From: Rhizobium sp. Q54 | Lineage (GTDB): Bacteria > Pseudomonadota > Alphaproteobacteria > Rhizobiales > Beijerinckiaceae | Reading direction: 5' to 3' | DNA: 16,168 nt | NCBI GenBank assembly: GCA_945903655.1 | Contig: CAMDOY010000040.1 | Span: 1 to 16,168 of the forward strand | Part shown: positions 1 to 6,905 of the stretch, one piece after another | How the letters are laid out: every line of letters begins with the position of its first letter | Numbering within the stretch: the stretch's first letter is position 1 | Made by a program: the position numbers and the translations under genes | The notes under the pieces: model-generated | What the model was told of the DNA's origin: nothing | What the model saw: only the letters and a program-made list of their open reading frames with translations | Database searches by the model: none

Positions 1-267
1 GACGCCGTCGCAACCATTCTCAATAAAGAGACGCGTCGCGCGGTCAACGCAATCGGCAGTCGGGTTTTCTCGCGTGGCGTCAAAGCATGCGGGAGCCTTG
101 TCGCGGCCAAAGGATTCCATGAGCCGAGCGACATGGCCCGCCCTCACCAATCCCTGGTCCGTGACCAAAAGCGGTTTCGCAATCTTCATGCGATGAAGAT
201 AGTCCGGCAAATTGAGCGCCGCATTCTCCCCTAAAACCAATTCCGGGATTTGAAGAGACAGCAGCAT
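1..267 (-). CDS. Iron-containing alcohol dehydrogenase, N-terminal part (runs off left edge)
   Basis: The visible 89 residues match the N-terminus of the Fe-dependent alcohol dehydrogenase family (group III): a first strand IPELVLGENA, the LLVTDQGLVRAG motif at about residues 38-49, then FDATRENPTADC and ENGCDGV, just before where the family has its glycine-rich NAD-binding loop. Family members oxidise alcohols, or reduce aldehydes or keto groups, with NAD(P) and Fe2+ in the cytoplasm; the metal ligands lie in the missing part. ATG at 267 is the only start, because an in-frame TGA lies eight codons upstream, and AAAGGGG sits about nine bases before it. It is the last visible gene of the sulfatase / sulfotransferase run, 58 bp behind its neighbour, so it probably oxidises the alcohol released or modified by them. 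The family call is firm; the substrate is unknown. Confidence 0.88.
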   Translation of the reverse strand, partial: MLLSLQIPELVLGENAALNLPDYLHRMKIAKPLLVTDQGLVRAGHVARLMESFGRDKAPACFDATRENPTADCVDRATRLFIENGCDGV

Positions 268-325
268 CGCGGGACCCCTTTATATCTTCATCGGCACTCA
301 CCACCCAAAATCGCAGGGGCGACGC

Positions 326-1582
326 TCAATCAGGTATGAATTCGGCACGGAAAATCGACAAGGGGTCAACACCCGGCGCATCCGGGGTTTCGATCCACAT
401 GTCGAAGACGATTTCCTTCGCAGGCGTCACCTCGACCACGCGCGCATGGGTATAGGAGGAATGATTGGCGAAGGTGGGCTTTCCATCGATTGTGCTAACG
501 CCGCCATAGGTGATGAGGGTGTTGCCAGTCTTGGGAAGCCGAAGCGCCCCGCTTTGGTAGCAGGAAAAGAGCCGCTCTTTAGGCGCAGACCCATAGGACC
601 AGACCTCTCGCACCGTCATGTTTTTCTCGTCAATTTCGTATTCCACCGCACGACTGTAACTCTCCTCAGCACTCATTTTTTTGCCGAATGGCACAGCGCG
701 GAAATTTCCGTTATCAAAACAAAGGATATTCCCACTCGGCGTCACGCTGCAATCGTGCTGATGATATTGCCACCCCACGGCGCCAATAGGTTTCAGCAAT
801 TTCTCAGACCAGGGCGCCTTCCAGTTGCCATGGTCGCCCAAAATCCAAGTCAATTCGCCGGTGCTGCGCTTGAACTTGATGATGCAATCTTGTGTGCGCA
901 GCGAAACGAGAATGGAATCATCAGCTGCGCTATAGGTGGCGGCGTTGGCGTGGCACCAATCAAAACTACCGGGAATGCCGCGCTCACGCCAATAGACAGA
1001 GCAGCTTCCATAGCACAGACGGTAGGGGTCCAGCATATCCAGAATGGACCACTGATTCACAACAGCGCCTGCCGGGCTGACCTCATAAATCACATCGCCG
1101 ACCACCTTTGCGTCGCCTAAGGGCGCATTAGGATCGTCATCTTTCTGCGGCCAATTCGGGAATTGGCGAGCCTCGGCGCCAAGCAAAAGGAAATTGCCAT
1201 TGGGGAAAACGTTGATGCGATGGTGAAAGAGCGGAATATCGAGGGGAACGCTTCCGCTGGGCGCCCGCGCCCCTTTGGGATCATTGGGAACATGCCATGA
1301 TCTCACCAGTTCTCCCTGCGGCATGGCCTCCCGCAATTCACCACCCTTTGGCAAGGAGAACAAAATATTCCCGTTGCTCAAAACACAGGTGTCCTGAGGC
1401 TGCTGGTCGAACTCCCAATTGATCACGAATTCGCCTTGTGGATTGATCCCGACAATCCAACCAAAGCTTCCCGTCAAATCGGCCCAACCACCGGGGCGCA
1501 CATTGAACAGCACAAGACCTGGCTCGCGCTTTTCGGGAACGCAAGCGACGAGACGATGGGGTGGAAGGTTGCTTGATTTCAT
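326..1582 (-). CDS. Arylsulfotransferase (ASST) family protein, no signal peptide
   Basis: This 418-residue protein has the repeated blades of the arylsulfotransferase beta-propeller family: repeats of the type D/NG..L.....G.....W, and the conserved blocks FDWCHANAA (208-215), STGELTWILGDHGNW (240-254), YHQHDCSVTPSGNILCFDNG (273-292) and THARVVEV (378-385). In known members, histidines of such blocks transfer a sulfuryl group from a phenolic sulfate donor to an acceptor phenol; H211 and H276 are likely counterparts, by motif only. E. coli-type AssT is periplasmic, but here the N-terminus (MKSSNLPPHR) has no hydrophobic segment, so a cytoplasmic location is likely. Nine cysteines are present, which fits a reducing compartment. 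The gene lies 77 bp downstream of the sulfatase and 58 bp upstream of the dehydrogenase, almost certainly in one operon. The family also contains members of unproven activity, so the reaction is inference. Confidence 0.85.
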   Translation of the reverse strand: MKSSNLPPHRLVACVPEKREPGLVLFNVRPGGWADLTGSFGWIVGINPQGEFVINWEFDQQPQDTCVLSNGNILFSLPKGGELREAMPQGELVRSWHVPNDPKGARAPSGSVPLDIPLFHHRINVFPNGNFLLLGAEARQFPNWPQKDDDPNAPLGDAKVVGDVIYEVSPAGAVVNQWSILDMLDPYRLCYGSCSVYWRERGIPGSFDWCHANAATYSAADDSILVSLRTQDCIIKFKRSTGELTWILGDHGNWKAPWSEKLLKPIGAVGWQYHQHDCSVTPSGNILCFDNGNFRAVPFGKKMSAEESYSRAVEYEIDEKNMTVREVWSYGSAPKERLFSCYQSGALRLPKTGNTLITYGGVSTIDGKPTFANHSSYTHARVVEVTPAKEIVFDMWIETPDAPGVDPLSIFRAEFIPD

Positions 1583-1659
1583 GACCGTGATCCCTGATGT
1601 CTTCTTGCGTCCAACTTTCGTCCCGAAATCATTTCACCCTCCGGGACTTCATTATTCTT

Positions 1660-3225
1660 TCACGCGCGCCTGCGCGCCCGCGGGGATTGATCGACATTCG
1701 CCAATAGCTCCTGCGTCAATTGCTCCATCAGATGCGCGCGCGTGTTCGCATAGGCCGGATCATCCCAACGATTATGGGTTTCATCGGGATCATTGCGGTG
1801 ATCATAGAGCTCGCCCCAGGTCTCGCCCTTATAAATGGTCAAGCGATGTTCATCAGCCAGCAGCGTTCGCACCATGCAGGCCTCTTTGAAACCCATGCGC
1901 GCCATGTTGTCCTGATGCTCGATCACAAGACGATCCCGCAATGCGGACGATCCATCCAGATTGTGCAAGAGACTTTTGCCTTGAATGCCGAAATAGGGCT
2001 TCAAGCCGGCCCGCTCGATGATGGTTGGCGCGATATCAACCGTCGAGGTCAACGCATGCGACACAGCGCCCGCCCGCGCGCGCGGGTCGGCCCAGATGAA
2101 AGACACGTTATTGATGGAGCGCAGCATCAACGCGCCCTTCAGGAGGAGATTGAAGTCGCCGAGGTAATCGCCGTGATCCGAAGTGAAGACCACAATGGTG
2201 TTTTCGGCTTTTCCGCTTCGTTGCAGAGCGGCCATCACCTCGCCAATGGCGTCATCGATCATGGTGATCATGCCGCACGAGAGGGCCATGGCTTCTTTCA
2301 GCTCCTGCTCGCTCGCCATGAAGGCTTCCTGCCCGCTGGCGACCCGCTCCCCATTGGTCCATCGATCGTACAACCAGCGCATGGGCGGGATGGGGTTCTT
2401 ATGGGCCTCATAGGGCAAGCGCGGCTGAAAATCAGCGGGGTCATACATGTCCCAATATTTGCCTGGCGGCGTAAAGGGATGGTGGGGATCGGGAAAGGAG
2501 ACGAAAGCAAAGAAGGGGTCTTCGCTTTTGGCCGCCTGCTCCAGATAGTCAATGGCGCGATCACGAATGAAGGAGGTAGGATAAAGCGCCTCGGGAACCC
2601 TGGTGCGAATGGCCTGTGGGCATGAGTAATTATGCGGCAACTGGTTCTTCGGGTCGCGCCAAGCTTCCGCCTCCGGCGACTGCGCCCTCAACCATTGGGC
2701 ATAGTGCCCATTGCAGTCATGACCATGACCGGTGACCATATCGACATGATCATAGCCATAATAGGGTAACTTAAACTGATAGAGCTCATCCCCAGTGTAA
2801 CGCTCGGGCATCTCCTGATCATAATCGGCTGGCGGATCCTGCCAGGCTTCCTGAATTAGGCCGAGCGACGCAGGATCAACCCGCTGCTCCGCCGGAAAGC
2901 CCGTCATGGGCTGCACATGGCTTTTGCCTATGGCCGCCGTCATGTAGCCTGCCGCCCGCAACACCTGCGGAAAGGTGCTGGCGCGATAGGACAGATCACT
3001 GCCATTGTAACGCAGGCCGTGGGCGGAGGGATAGCGCCCCGTCAACAAGGACGCGCGATTGGGCATGCAGACCGGCGTCGCCACATGGAAATTGTCAAAA
3101 CGCACCCCACGGGCGGCGATAGCGTCGATATGGGGTGTTTTTACGACAGGATGACCTGCGCAGCCCAGATAGTCCGCCCGGTGCTGGTCGGTGATGAGGA
3201 ACAAAAAATTGGGCCGGTCGGTCAT
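1660..3225 (-). CDS. Cytoplasmic type I sulfatase (formylglycine-dependent)
   Basis: A 521-residue member of the sulfatase / alkaline phosphatase superfamily. Visible active-site elements are D13-Q14 (LITDQHRADYLG), the formylglycine core C53-M-P-N-R57 followed by ASLLTGR, K101 and H103 (GKSH), H248/H249 (DPHHP), D350-H351 (TSDHGDYLG) and K363. The C-x-P-x-R core is what formylglycine-generating enzymes recognise, so C53 should be converted to FGly; no maturase is in the window. Asparagine stands where Ser or Ala is most usual. DQ and DHG motifs resemble the choline-sulfatase / phosphonate-monoester-hydrolase side of the family, so another ester substrate cannot be excluded. The start at 3225 is chosen because AGGAGA lies seven bases upstream and MTDRPNFLFLITD starts as the family does; an in-frame start at 3327 would add 34 unrelated residues. 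There is no signal peptide. It is first gene of the minus-strand operon and divergent from the IclR regulator. Confidence 0.93.
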   Translation of the reverse strand: MTDRPNFLFLITDQHRADYLGCAGHPVVKTPHIDAIAARGVRFDNFHVATPVCMPNRASLLTGRYPSAHGLRYNGSDLSYRASTFPQVLRAAGYMTAAIGKSHVQPMTGFPAEQRVDPASLGLIQEAWQDPPADYDQEMPERYTGDELYQFKLPYYGYDHVDMVTGHGHDCNGHYAQWLRAQSPEAEAWRDPKNQLPHNYSCPQAIRTRVPEALYPTSFIRDRAIDYLEQAAKSEDPFFAFVSFPDPHHPFTPPGKYWDMYDPADFQPRLPYEAHKNPIPPMRWLYDRWTNGERVASGQEAFMASEQELKEAMALSCGMITMIDDAIGEVMAALQRSGKAENTIVVFTSDHGDYLGDFNLLLKGALMLRSINNVSFIWADPRARAGAVSHALTSTVDIAPTIIERAGLKPYFGIQGKSLLHNLDGSSALRDRLVIEHQDNMARMGFKEACMVRTLLADEHRLTIYKGETWGELYDHRNDPDETHNRWDDPAYANTRAHLMEQLTQELLANVDQSPRARRRA

Positions 3226-3349
3226 GCAACTCTCCTGATCTAAATGGGACTTTACGCCAGGCCGACGCGCGCCTTCGTCCCGTTTCCCCCGGTCTGCGGC
3301 TTTTGAGCGACTGGACCAGAACCCCAAATACTACGCGATCAACCTCTGA

Positions 3350-3408
3350 GGCCCCTGGCGGCCCATCCCCTTCGCAAGAAATCCGCATCTGATCCGTCCG
3401 CAGGGGCC
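3350..3408. repeat. Spaced 8-bp inverted repeat in the divergent promoter region
   Basis: GGCCCCTG (3350-3357) and its exact reverse complement CAGGGGCC (3401-3408) are 43 bp apart, so their centres are 51 bp apart, close to five helical turns. They lie between the sulfatase and the IclR gene. They could be paired operator sites for a looping regulator, or chance in GC-rich DNA. Confidence 0.3.
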
Positions 3409-3429
3409 ACCGAAACCGGGCAAGCTTCG

Positions 3430-3441
3430 CAATCTAGATTG
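3430..3441. promoter_or_regulatory. 12-bp palindrome, candidate IclR-type operator
   Basis: CAATCTAGATTG is a perfect 12-bp palindrome 69 bp upstream of the preferred IclR start and about 205 bp upstream of the divergent sulfatase. The left half, GCAATCT (3429-3435), recurs exactly at 3461-3467, 32 bp or about three helical turns away. IclR proteins commonly autoregulate from a divergent intergenic site, so this is the best operator candidate here. No convincing -35/-10 pair was identified. Confidence 0.4.
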
Positions 3442-3509
3442 ATTTGCCCATTATGCTAAAGCAATCTCGGCGGATACAGGCGCCATCAGGTGGCACGGAG
3501 AGCGAGACG

Positions 3510-4283
3510 ATGGGCAAGGTCCTGCAGACGCGGTCGCTGCACAGAGGGCTCGAAATTCTCGATGAGCTCGCGCGCGGGCCCGCAAGCCTGCAGAGACTCC
3601 ATGACCAGACGGGGCTCTCGAAAAGCACCCTGCGGCGACTGCTCGCCACGCTTGTGGAGCGCCGATACATCCGGCGCGGAATTTCGGATGGGATCTACCG
3701 ATCAAATGTGGCGATACCAACGGCGGCCCATGGGGAGATGACATTCCGCTTCGGTCGGCTGGTCGAGGTCGCCCGCCCCCATATGATGGACCTGACCGCA
3801 AAGGTGAAGTGGCCGTCTGACCTGCACATCTATCATGCGGGACGCATGCAGATCCTGGAGTCCACCCATGGCCTGAGCCCTTTTGAAACGTCCAAAGGGG
3901 GACGTGCGGACTCCGAACTCAACCTGTTCGTTGCCGCGAGCGGTCTGGCCTATCTTGCGGCGGTAGAGCCCTCGCAAGTCCCTGCCATCATCTCGGAAGC
4001 TCAGGAGGACGAGCGCTGGTCACCCCAGCGTTTTGGGGTCACAGCGCAAAGCCTCCGGAAGGAAATCACGGAAATCCGAAGCCGAGGCTTCGCCACCCGA
4101 AGGTTGTCGCAAATCAAGCAGGATGGGCGCGACGCCATCGCCGTTCCCCTTGAGCAAGCTGGGAAACCGATCGGCGCCCTCACAATCGTCTGGCGCCGAG
4201 ATTATTTGCCCGCAGGGGATTTCGCCAAAATTCACCTCAGCGACTTGAAAGATGCTGCAAGGCAAATTTCATCAAACATCTAA
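3510..4283 (+). CDS. IclR-family transcriptional regulator (MhpR-like)
   Basis: This 257-residue protein has an N-terminal winged helix-turn-helix (about residues 5-66; recognition region LHDQTGLSKSTLRRLLATL) and a C-terminal IclR effector domain (about 80-250). Residues WPSDL (101-105), ESTHGLSPF (117-125) and ASGLAYLA (143-150) resemble the MhpR subgroup, which senses hydroxyphenylpropionate-type aromatics; the resemblance is from memory and does not prove the ligand. The start at 3510 is preferred because GGAGAG lies seven bases upstream and MGKVLQTRSLHRGLEIL is a typical IclR beginning; in-frame starts at 3444 and 3453 lack a ribosome site. The gene is divergent from the sulfatase operon, which it most likely controls. 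Its stop is followed about 50 bp later by an imperfect hairpin. Confidence 0.9.
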   Translation: MGKVLQTRSLHRGLEILDELARGPASLQRLHDQTGLSKSTLRRLLATLVERRYIRRGISDGIYRSNVAIPTAAHGEMTFRFGRLVEVARPHMMDLTAKVKWPSDLHIYHAGRMQILESTHGLSPFETSKGGRADSELNLFVAASGLAYLAAVEPSQVPAIISEAQEDERWSPQRFGVTAQSLRKEITEIRSRGFATRRLSQIKQDGRDAIAVPLEQAGKPIGALTIVWRRDYLPAGDFAKIHLSDLKDAARQISSNI

Positions 4284-4334
4284 TTTACCAGAAAACAAAA
4301 GTAGCGAGATGGAGGCCGTATAGTCATGCGAAAA

Positions 4335-4359
4335 CAAGCGCTGCAGTGACAGCGCCTTG
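4335..4359 (-). terminator. Imperfect hairpin between converging genes
   Basis: CAAGCGCTG (4335-4343), a six-base loop, and CAGCGCCTTG (4350-4359) form a stem with one bulged base. Read on the minus strand it starts about 20 bases after the stop of the small secreted protein and is followed by TGTTTTCGC, a short T tract. It is a plausible intrinsic terminator for that gene and may also act weakly for the converging IclR gene. Confidence 0.4.
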
Positions 4360-4379
4360 TCTATTCTCCAAGCCTGCCT

Positions 4380-4727
4380 TCAAAAGCACTCAGAGGTGCC
4401 ACGCGCGCCATAGTTGGACGTTTTTCCATCTGGGCATCGAACGGGATAAACCGTGTCCGGAGGCGCATAAAAGCCGGGTGGCGCTGGCTTGCACATATTG
4501 CTGGCGGGATATGTTCCAGCAATACATTGCGCTCTGAGATCCCCATTCAAGCCCGAGGGCTTTGGCGGCTTGGGGCCATTGGGATCATTACGTCTTGCAG
4601 GGGGATCCGCAGCATAGGCGCTCACCGCCAGAGAGAGAAAAAGTCCCAAGCTTATGGCGCTGAAAGCCCCAACCCTTGAGAGCACAGACGGCGCCATCGC
4701 GACATGGTCTTGCATCCAGATTTTCAT
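4380..4727 (-). CDS. Small secreted four-cysteine protein
   Basis: The product (115 residues from the preferred start) has a signal peptide: short N-region, hydrophobic core AFSAISLGLFLSLAVS (about 21-36), and AYA/A around residues 38-40 as the cleavage site. The mature part begins with a proline- and charge-rich stretch (DPPARRNDPNGPKPPKPSG, 41-59), then four cysteines at 68, 79, 98 and 114 in a pattern like C..GTYP...C....GFY....C..GKTS..GA..C. That spacing recalls GCC2/GCC3 (ephrin-receptor-like) cysteine modules; two disulfides are likely outside the cytoplasm. I do not recognise a function. The ATG at 4727 is preferred because GAGG lies six bases upstream; in-frame ATGs at 4739 and 4823 would add residues before the signal peptide. 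The gene is monocistronic and convergent with the IclR gene, with an AT-rich gap upstream. Confidence 0.6.
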   Translation of the reverse strand: MKIWMQDHVAMAPSVLSRVGAFSAISLGLFLSLAVSAYAADPPARRNDPNGPKPPKPSGLNGDLRAQCIAGTYPASNMCKPAPPGFYAPPDTVYPVRCPDGKTSNYGARGTSECF

Positions 4728-4846
4728 TGCCAACCTCATACCCCCAAAGCCTTCCAGCACATGGAAAACCGCAGCGATCTCATAGGAGAAGGGAAGAACG
4801 ACACAGGCAAAAAAACAAAACATGCTGGATAGGCAGCGAAAGAAAA

Positions 4847-4860
4847 TCGATCTTGATCAA
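4847..4860. promoter_or_regulatory. FNR/FixK-like box (one mismatch)
   Basis: TCGAT-CTTG-ATCAA matches the FNR/FixK consensus TTGAT-N4-ATCAA at 9 of 10 positions with correct spacing; the mismatch is in the important second T of the left half. It is 120 bp upstream of the small secreted protein start on the minus strand. If real it would imply oxygen-responsive control; a single imperfect site is weak evidence. Confidence 0.25.
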
Positions 4861-4969
4861 ATGACGTCCTGACAACAAGAACATCCATCTAGCAAGAATT
4901 ACTCACCAGTTAATTTCTAAATTCAAAATAAGTCTTTTTAACGGAGCGTCGAAAAATTTAACAGCTATG

Positions 4970-4992
4970 GGGAGCTTCGCGAAGCCGTTCCC
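4970..4992. repeat. Palindrome with flanking complementary arms
   Basis: GCTTCGCGAAGC (4974-4985) is a perfect 12-bp palindrome. The flanks GGGA (4970-4973) and TCCC (4989-4992) are also complementary, with a three-base bulge on the right. It could be a protein-binding site or a small hairpin with a CGCG loop. It stands out as a GC-rich element inside the AT-rich island. Confidence 0.4.
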
Positions 4993-5283
4993 TTGAGTGC
5001 AGAAGAAAGGATATCATTGCAACCATATGAATTCGCGGGGCTTGAGCAATAATCAATGAAGTCTTTCAAGAAGCGAACAATTATGGAAAATCCGAAAAAC
5101 CTTCCTCCAAACGTCAACTCAACAATCGATAGATACGAAAAAAATCATTAACACCGCCATGCCGACGGGGTAAAATAAAAAAAAGTCCATACTTCATTCA
5201 TCACTGAAACCGCGATGCGAAATGACGGAAAGCTCTAACGCCAGACCAATGCCTGGAAACAACAAATACGTTTTTACCCCCCT

Positions 5284-5338
5284 CGCCTGCGCCTGACCAT
5301 TGGGCTTTTTGTCACTCCTTGGGTCAGGGGCTCAGGCG
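5284..5338 (+). promoter_or_regulatory. Two-tier stem-loop in the MFS gene leader
   Basis: CGCCTG (5284-5289) pairs with CAGGCG (5333-5338), and CCTGACC (5292-5298) pairs with GGTCAGG (5322-5328). This gives 13 base pairs in two helices with a 2/4-base internal loop and a 23-base apical loop. It ends 196 bases before the preferred MFS start. It may be a leader-RNA structure or a terminator-like element; no T tract follows it. Confidence 0.4.
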
Positions 5339-5534
5339 AATAGACCATTCCCTCCCGGATACAGCAAGTGCCGAGCATGACCGGAGGAAGACGAAAATAC
5401 ACAAGCCTCATCCACTATATGCGCCGCCACCACCCGAACGCCAGGACCATCGCTTCTGCGGATTTCTTGCCTTTTTCAGGGGCTCCTGTAGGTTCACATC
5501 AAAGCTTCCTATTTCAACCATTCCGAAACAAAAA

Positions 5535-6779
5535 ATGACCGAAATCAAACAGGACCCATCAAAAGAGGTGTCGCTCACCACGCAAACAGCGGTTTATGGT
5601 ATCGGACTCTTCACCACATCTGTTTTTCACGTTGGCTCCGTCATCATTCCGCTCTACGCCTATACCTTCAATCCTAACCCCTTCGTCTTCGGCCTGGTCT
5701 TTGGTGCGGCGCATTTCCTGCCGCTTCTGTTCTCCATCCATGCGGGCGCGCTCATGGACCGCCTGGGGTCGAGGCGCGTCATGCTCTTTTGTACGAGCCT
5801 CGCCGTCCTGCTGCCGCTGACCTATCCCCTCGCGACGGACATTTGGATCCTGATCGCCCTTCAGATGATCCTTGGCCTCTGTGAGTCCATGGGATGGCTG
5901 GGCGCTCAGACCATGATCGGTCAGTACATGCATGGCCGCACAAAATATGCGGGTCGCCTGAGCTTGGTCATCCGCTTTGGACAACTTTGCGCACCGCCAA
6001 TGGCTGGATTGGTCTGGGATCTGTTTGGCGTATGGGGCGCGTTTATCCTGATGTCCGTATGGGCCTCAGGAAGCGTTTTTTTCGCCCTCGCCCTGCCAGC
6101 GCAAACCAGCGCCGCGCCTGTTTTGAAAGAGCCTGCAAGAACTGAAAGCGCATTCAAAACCCTGATGCCCCGATTGGAGGACTACAGACTCGCGCTTGGT
6201 CTTTTAGGAACGCCGAGCGTTGCAGTTATCGTAGCGCTCGGCGCCATGATGCATTCGGGGAACGCAGTGCAAAGCTCATTCTACGTCGCTTGGCTGACGG
6301 AAATGGGAATCACAGGCACAGCCATTGGCTTGTTGAGCCCGGCAGGCGCCATAGGCGCGGCCCTGTTTTCCCTGCTGACCGCCCGTTTGATGCGCTATGT
6401 CGATGGCTTCTGGATTGTACTGCTTTCCCTATGGGCGGGCATCATTCTCATCTGCATCACCCCACTGCTGGGCACCTATTTTCTGCTGCAGGTCGCGATG
6501 TTTCTGCGCTCGGGCCTGAATGGTTTGGCGCAACCTCTCGTCATAACCCTCGTTCTGCGCGGCGCTGGCTCAGAAAATCAAGGCAAGGCTGTCGGCCTGC
6601 GCGGCACAGCCAACCGAACGGCGTCCATTTTGGCGCCGCTCGCCATGGGCGCCGTAGCGGAAGTCGTCGGTCTTGAGACCGCGTTTTTTGTAACGGGCGT
6701 TGCGCTGAGCCTGATCATGTCTGCGCTAGCGGTATTTCTGTATCTGAGGCGGGATGTCGCCGCCGCCGACGAGGATTAA
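5535..6779 (+). CDS. Major facilitator superfamily transporter (12 TM)
   Basis: This 414-residue protein has the two six-helix halves of the MFS fold, with hydrophobic segments from about 18-40, 50-72, 82-100, 104-128, 145-165 and 167-187, a polar cytoplasmic loop at about 190-215, then six more segments up to about 404. The diagnostic motif A lies between helices 2 and 3 (GALMDRLGSRR, 71-81), and a related block RLMRYVD follows helix 8. It acts in the inner membrane, probably as an importer or exporter coupled to protons; the substrate is unknown. ATG at 5535 is preferred because the fold starts just after it, although no clear ribosome site precedes it; the frame stays open up to a TTG at 5319, but that extension is polar and proline-rich, unlike an MFS start. 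It is monocistronic and separate from both neighbouring operons. Confidence 0.88.
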   Translation: MTEIKQDPSKEVSLTTQTAVYGIGLFTTSVFHVGSVIIPLYAYTFNPNPFVFGLVFGAAHFLPLLFSIHAGALMDRLGSRRVMLFCTSLAVLLPLTYPLATDIWILIALQMILGLCESMGWLGAQTMIGQYMHGRTKYAGRLSLVIRFGQLCAPPMAGLVWDLFGVWGAFILMSVWASGSVFFALALPAQTSAAPVLKEPARTESAFKTLMPRLEDYRLALGLLGTPSVAVIVALGAMMHSGNAVQSSFYVAWLTEMGITGTAIGLLSPAGAIGAALFSLLTARLMRYVDGFWIVLLSLWAGIILICITPLLGTYFLLQVAMFLRSGLNGLAQPLVITLVLRGAGSENQGKAVGLRGTANRTASILAPLAMGAVAEVVGLETAFFVTGVALSLIMSALAVFLYLRRDVAAADED

Positions 6780-6905
6780 GCGCCCTCCTCAATCGCCCAT
6801 GGGCCTGCGCAAACAAACGCAAATCCAGAGCTTGGCGTTCGCAATGTGAAAGAACCGGGTTTGTGAATTAATCCCACGCTCCCGCAGGCGACGGCCCGCT
6901 TAAGA

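Larger units (their letters stand above)
4728..5534. other. 807-bp AT-rich intergenic island, no gene seen
   Basis: I see no credible gene here. The stretch 4880-5270 is clearly AT-richer than its surroundings (23/60 G+C at 4921-4980) and includes runs such as TAAAATAAAAAAAAG. It separates the divergent small secreted protein and MFS genes, so it should hold both promoters. Within it I note a near-match to an FNR/FixK box (4847-4860), a palindrome (4974-4985) and a two-tier stem-loop (5284-5338). No confident sigma-70 promoter could be assigned. Confidence 0.5.

Noticed and set aside
3226..3327. 34-residue N-terminal extension of the sulfatase
   Set aside because: The extension is charged and unlike the family start, while the ATG at 3225 has an AGGAGA site at good spacing.
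5042..5056. Second FNR-like site TTGAG-N5-ATCAA
   Set aside because: The half-sites are one base too far apart (five instead of four) and the left half has a mismatch.
5319..5534. 72-residue N-terminal extension of the MFS transporter from a TTG
   Set aside because: The extension is polar and proline-rich, has no ribosome site and overlaps the leader stem-loop; the MFS fold begins after the ATG at 5535.
6795..6804. Palindrome GCCCATGGGC after the MFS gene
   Set aside because: It has no loop and no T tract, so it is not a convincing terminator, and it has no promoter nearby to be an operator for.
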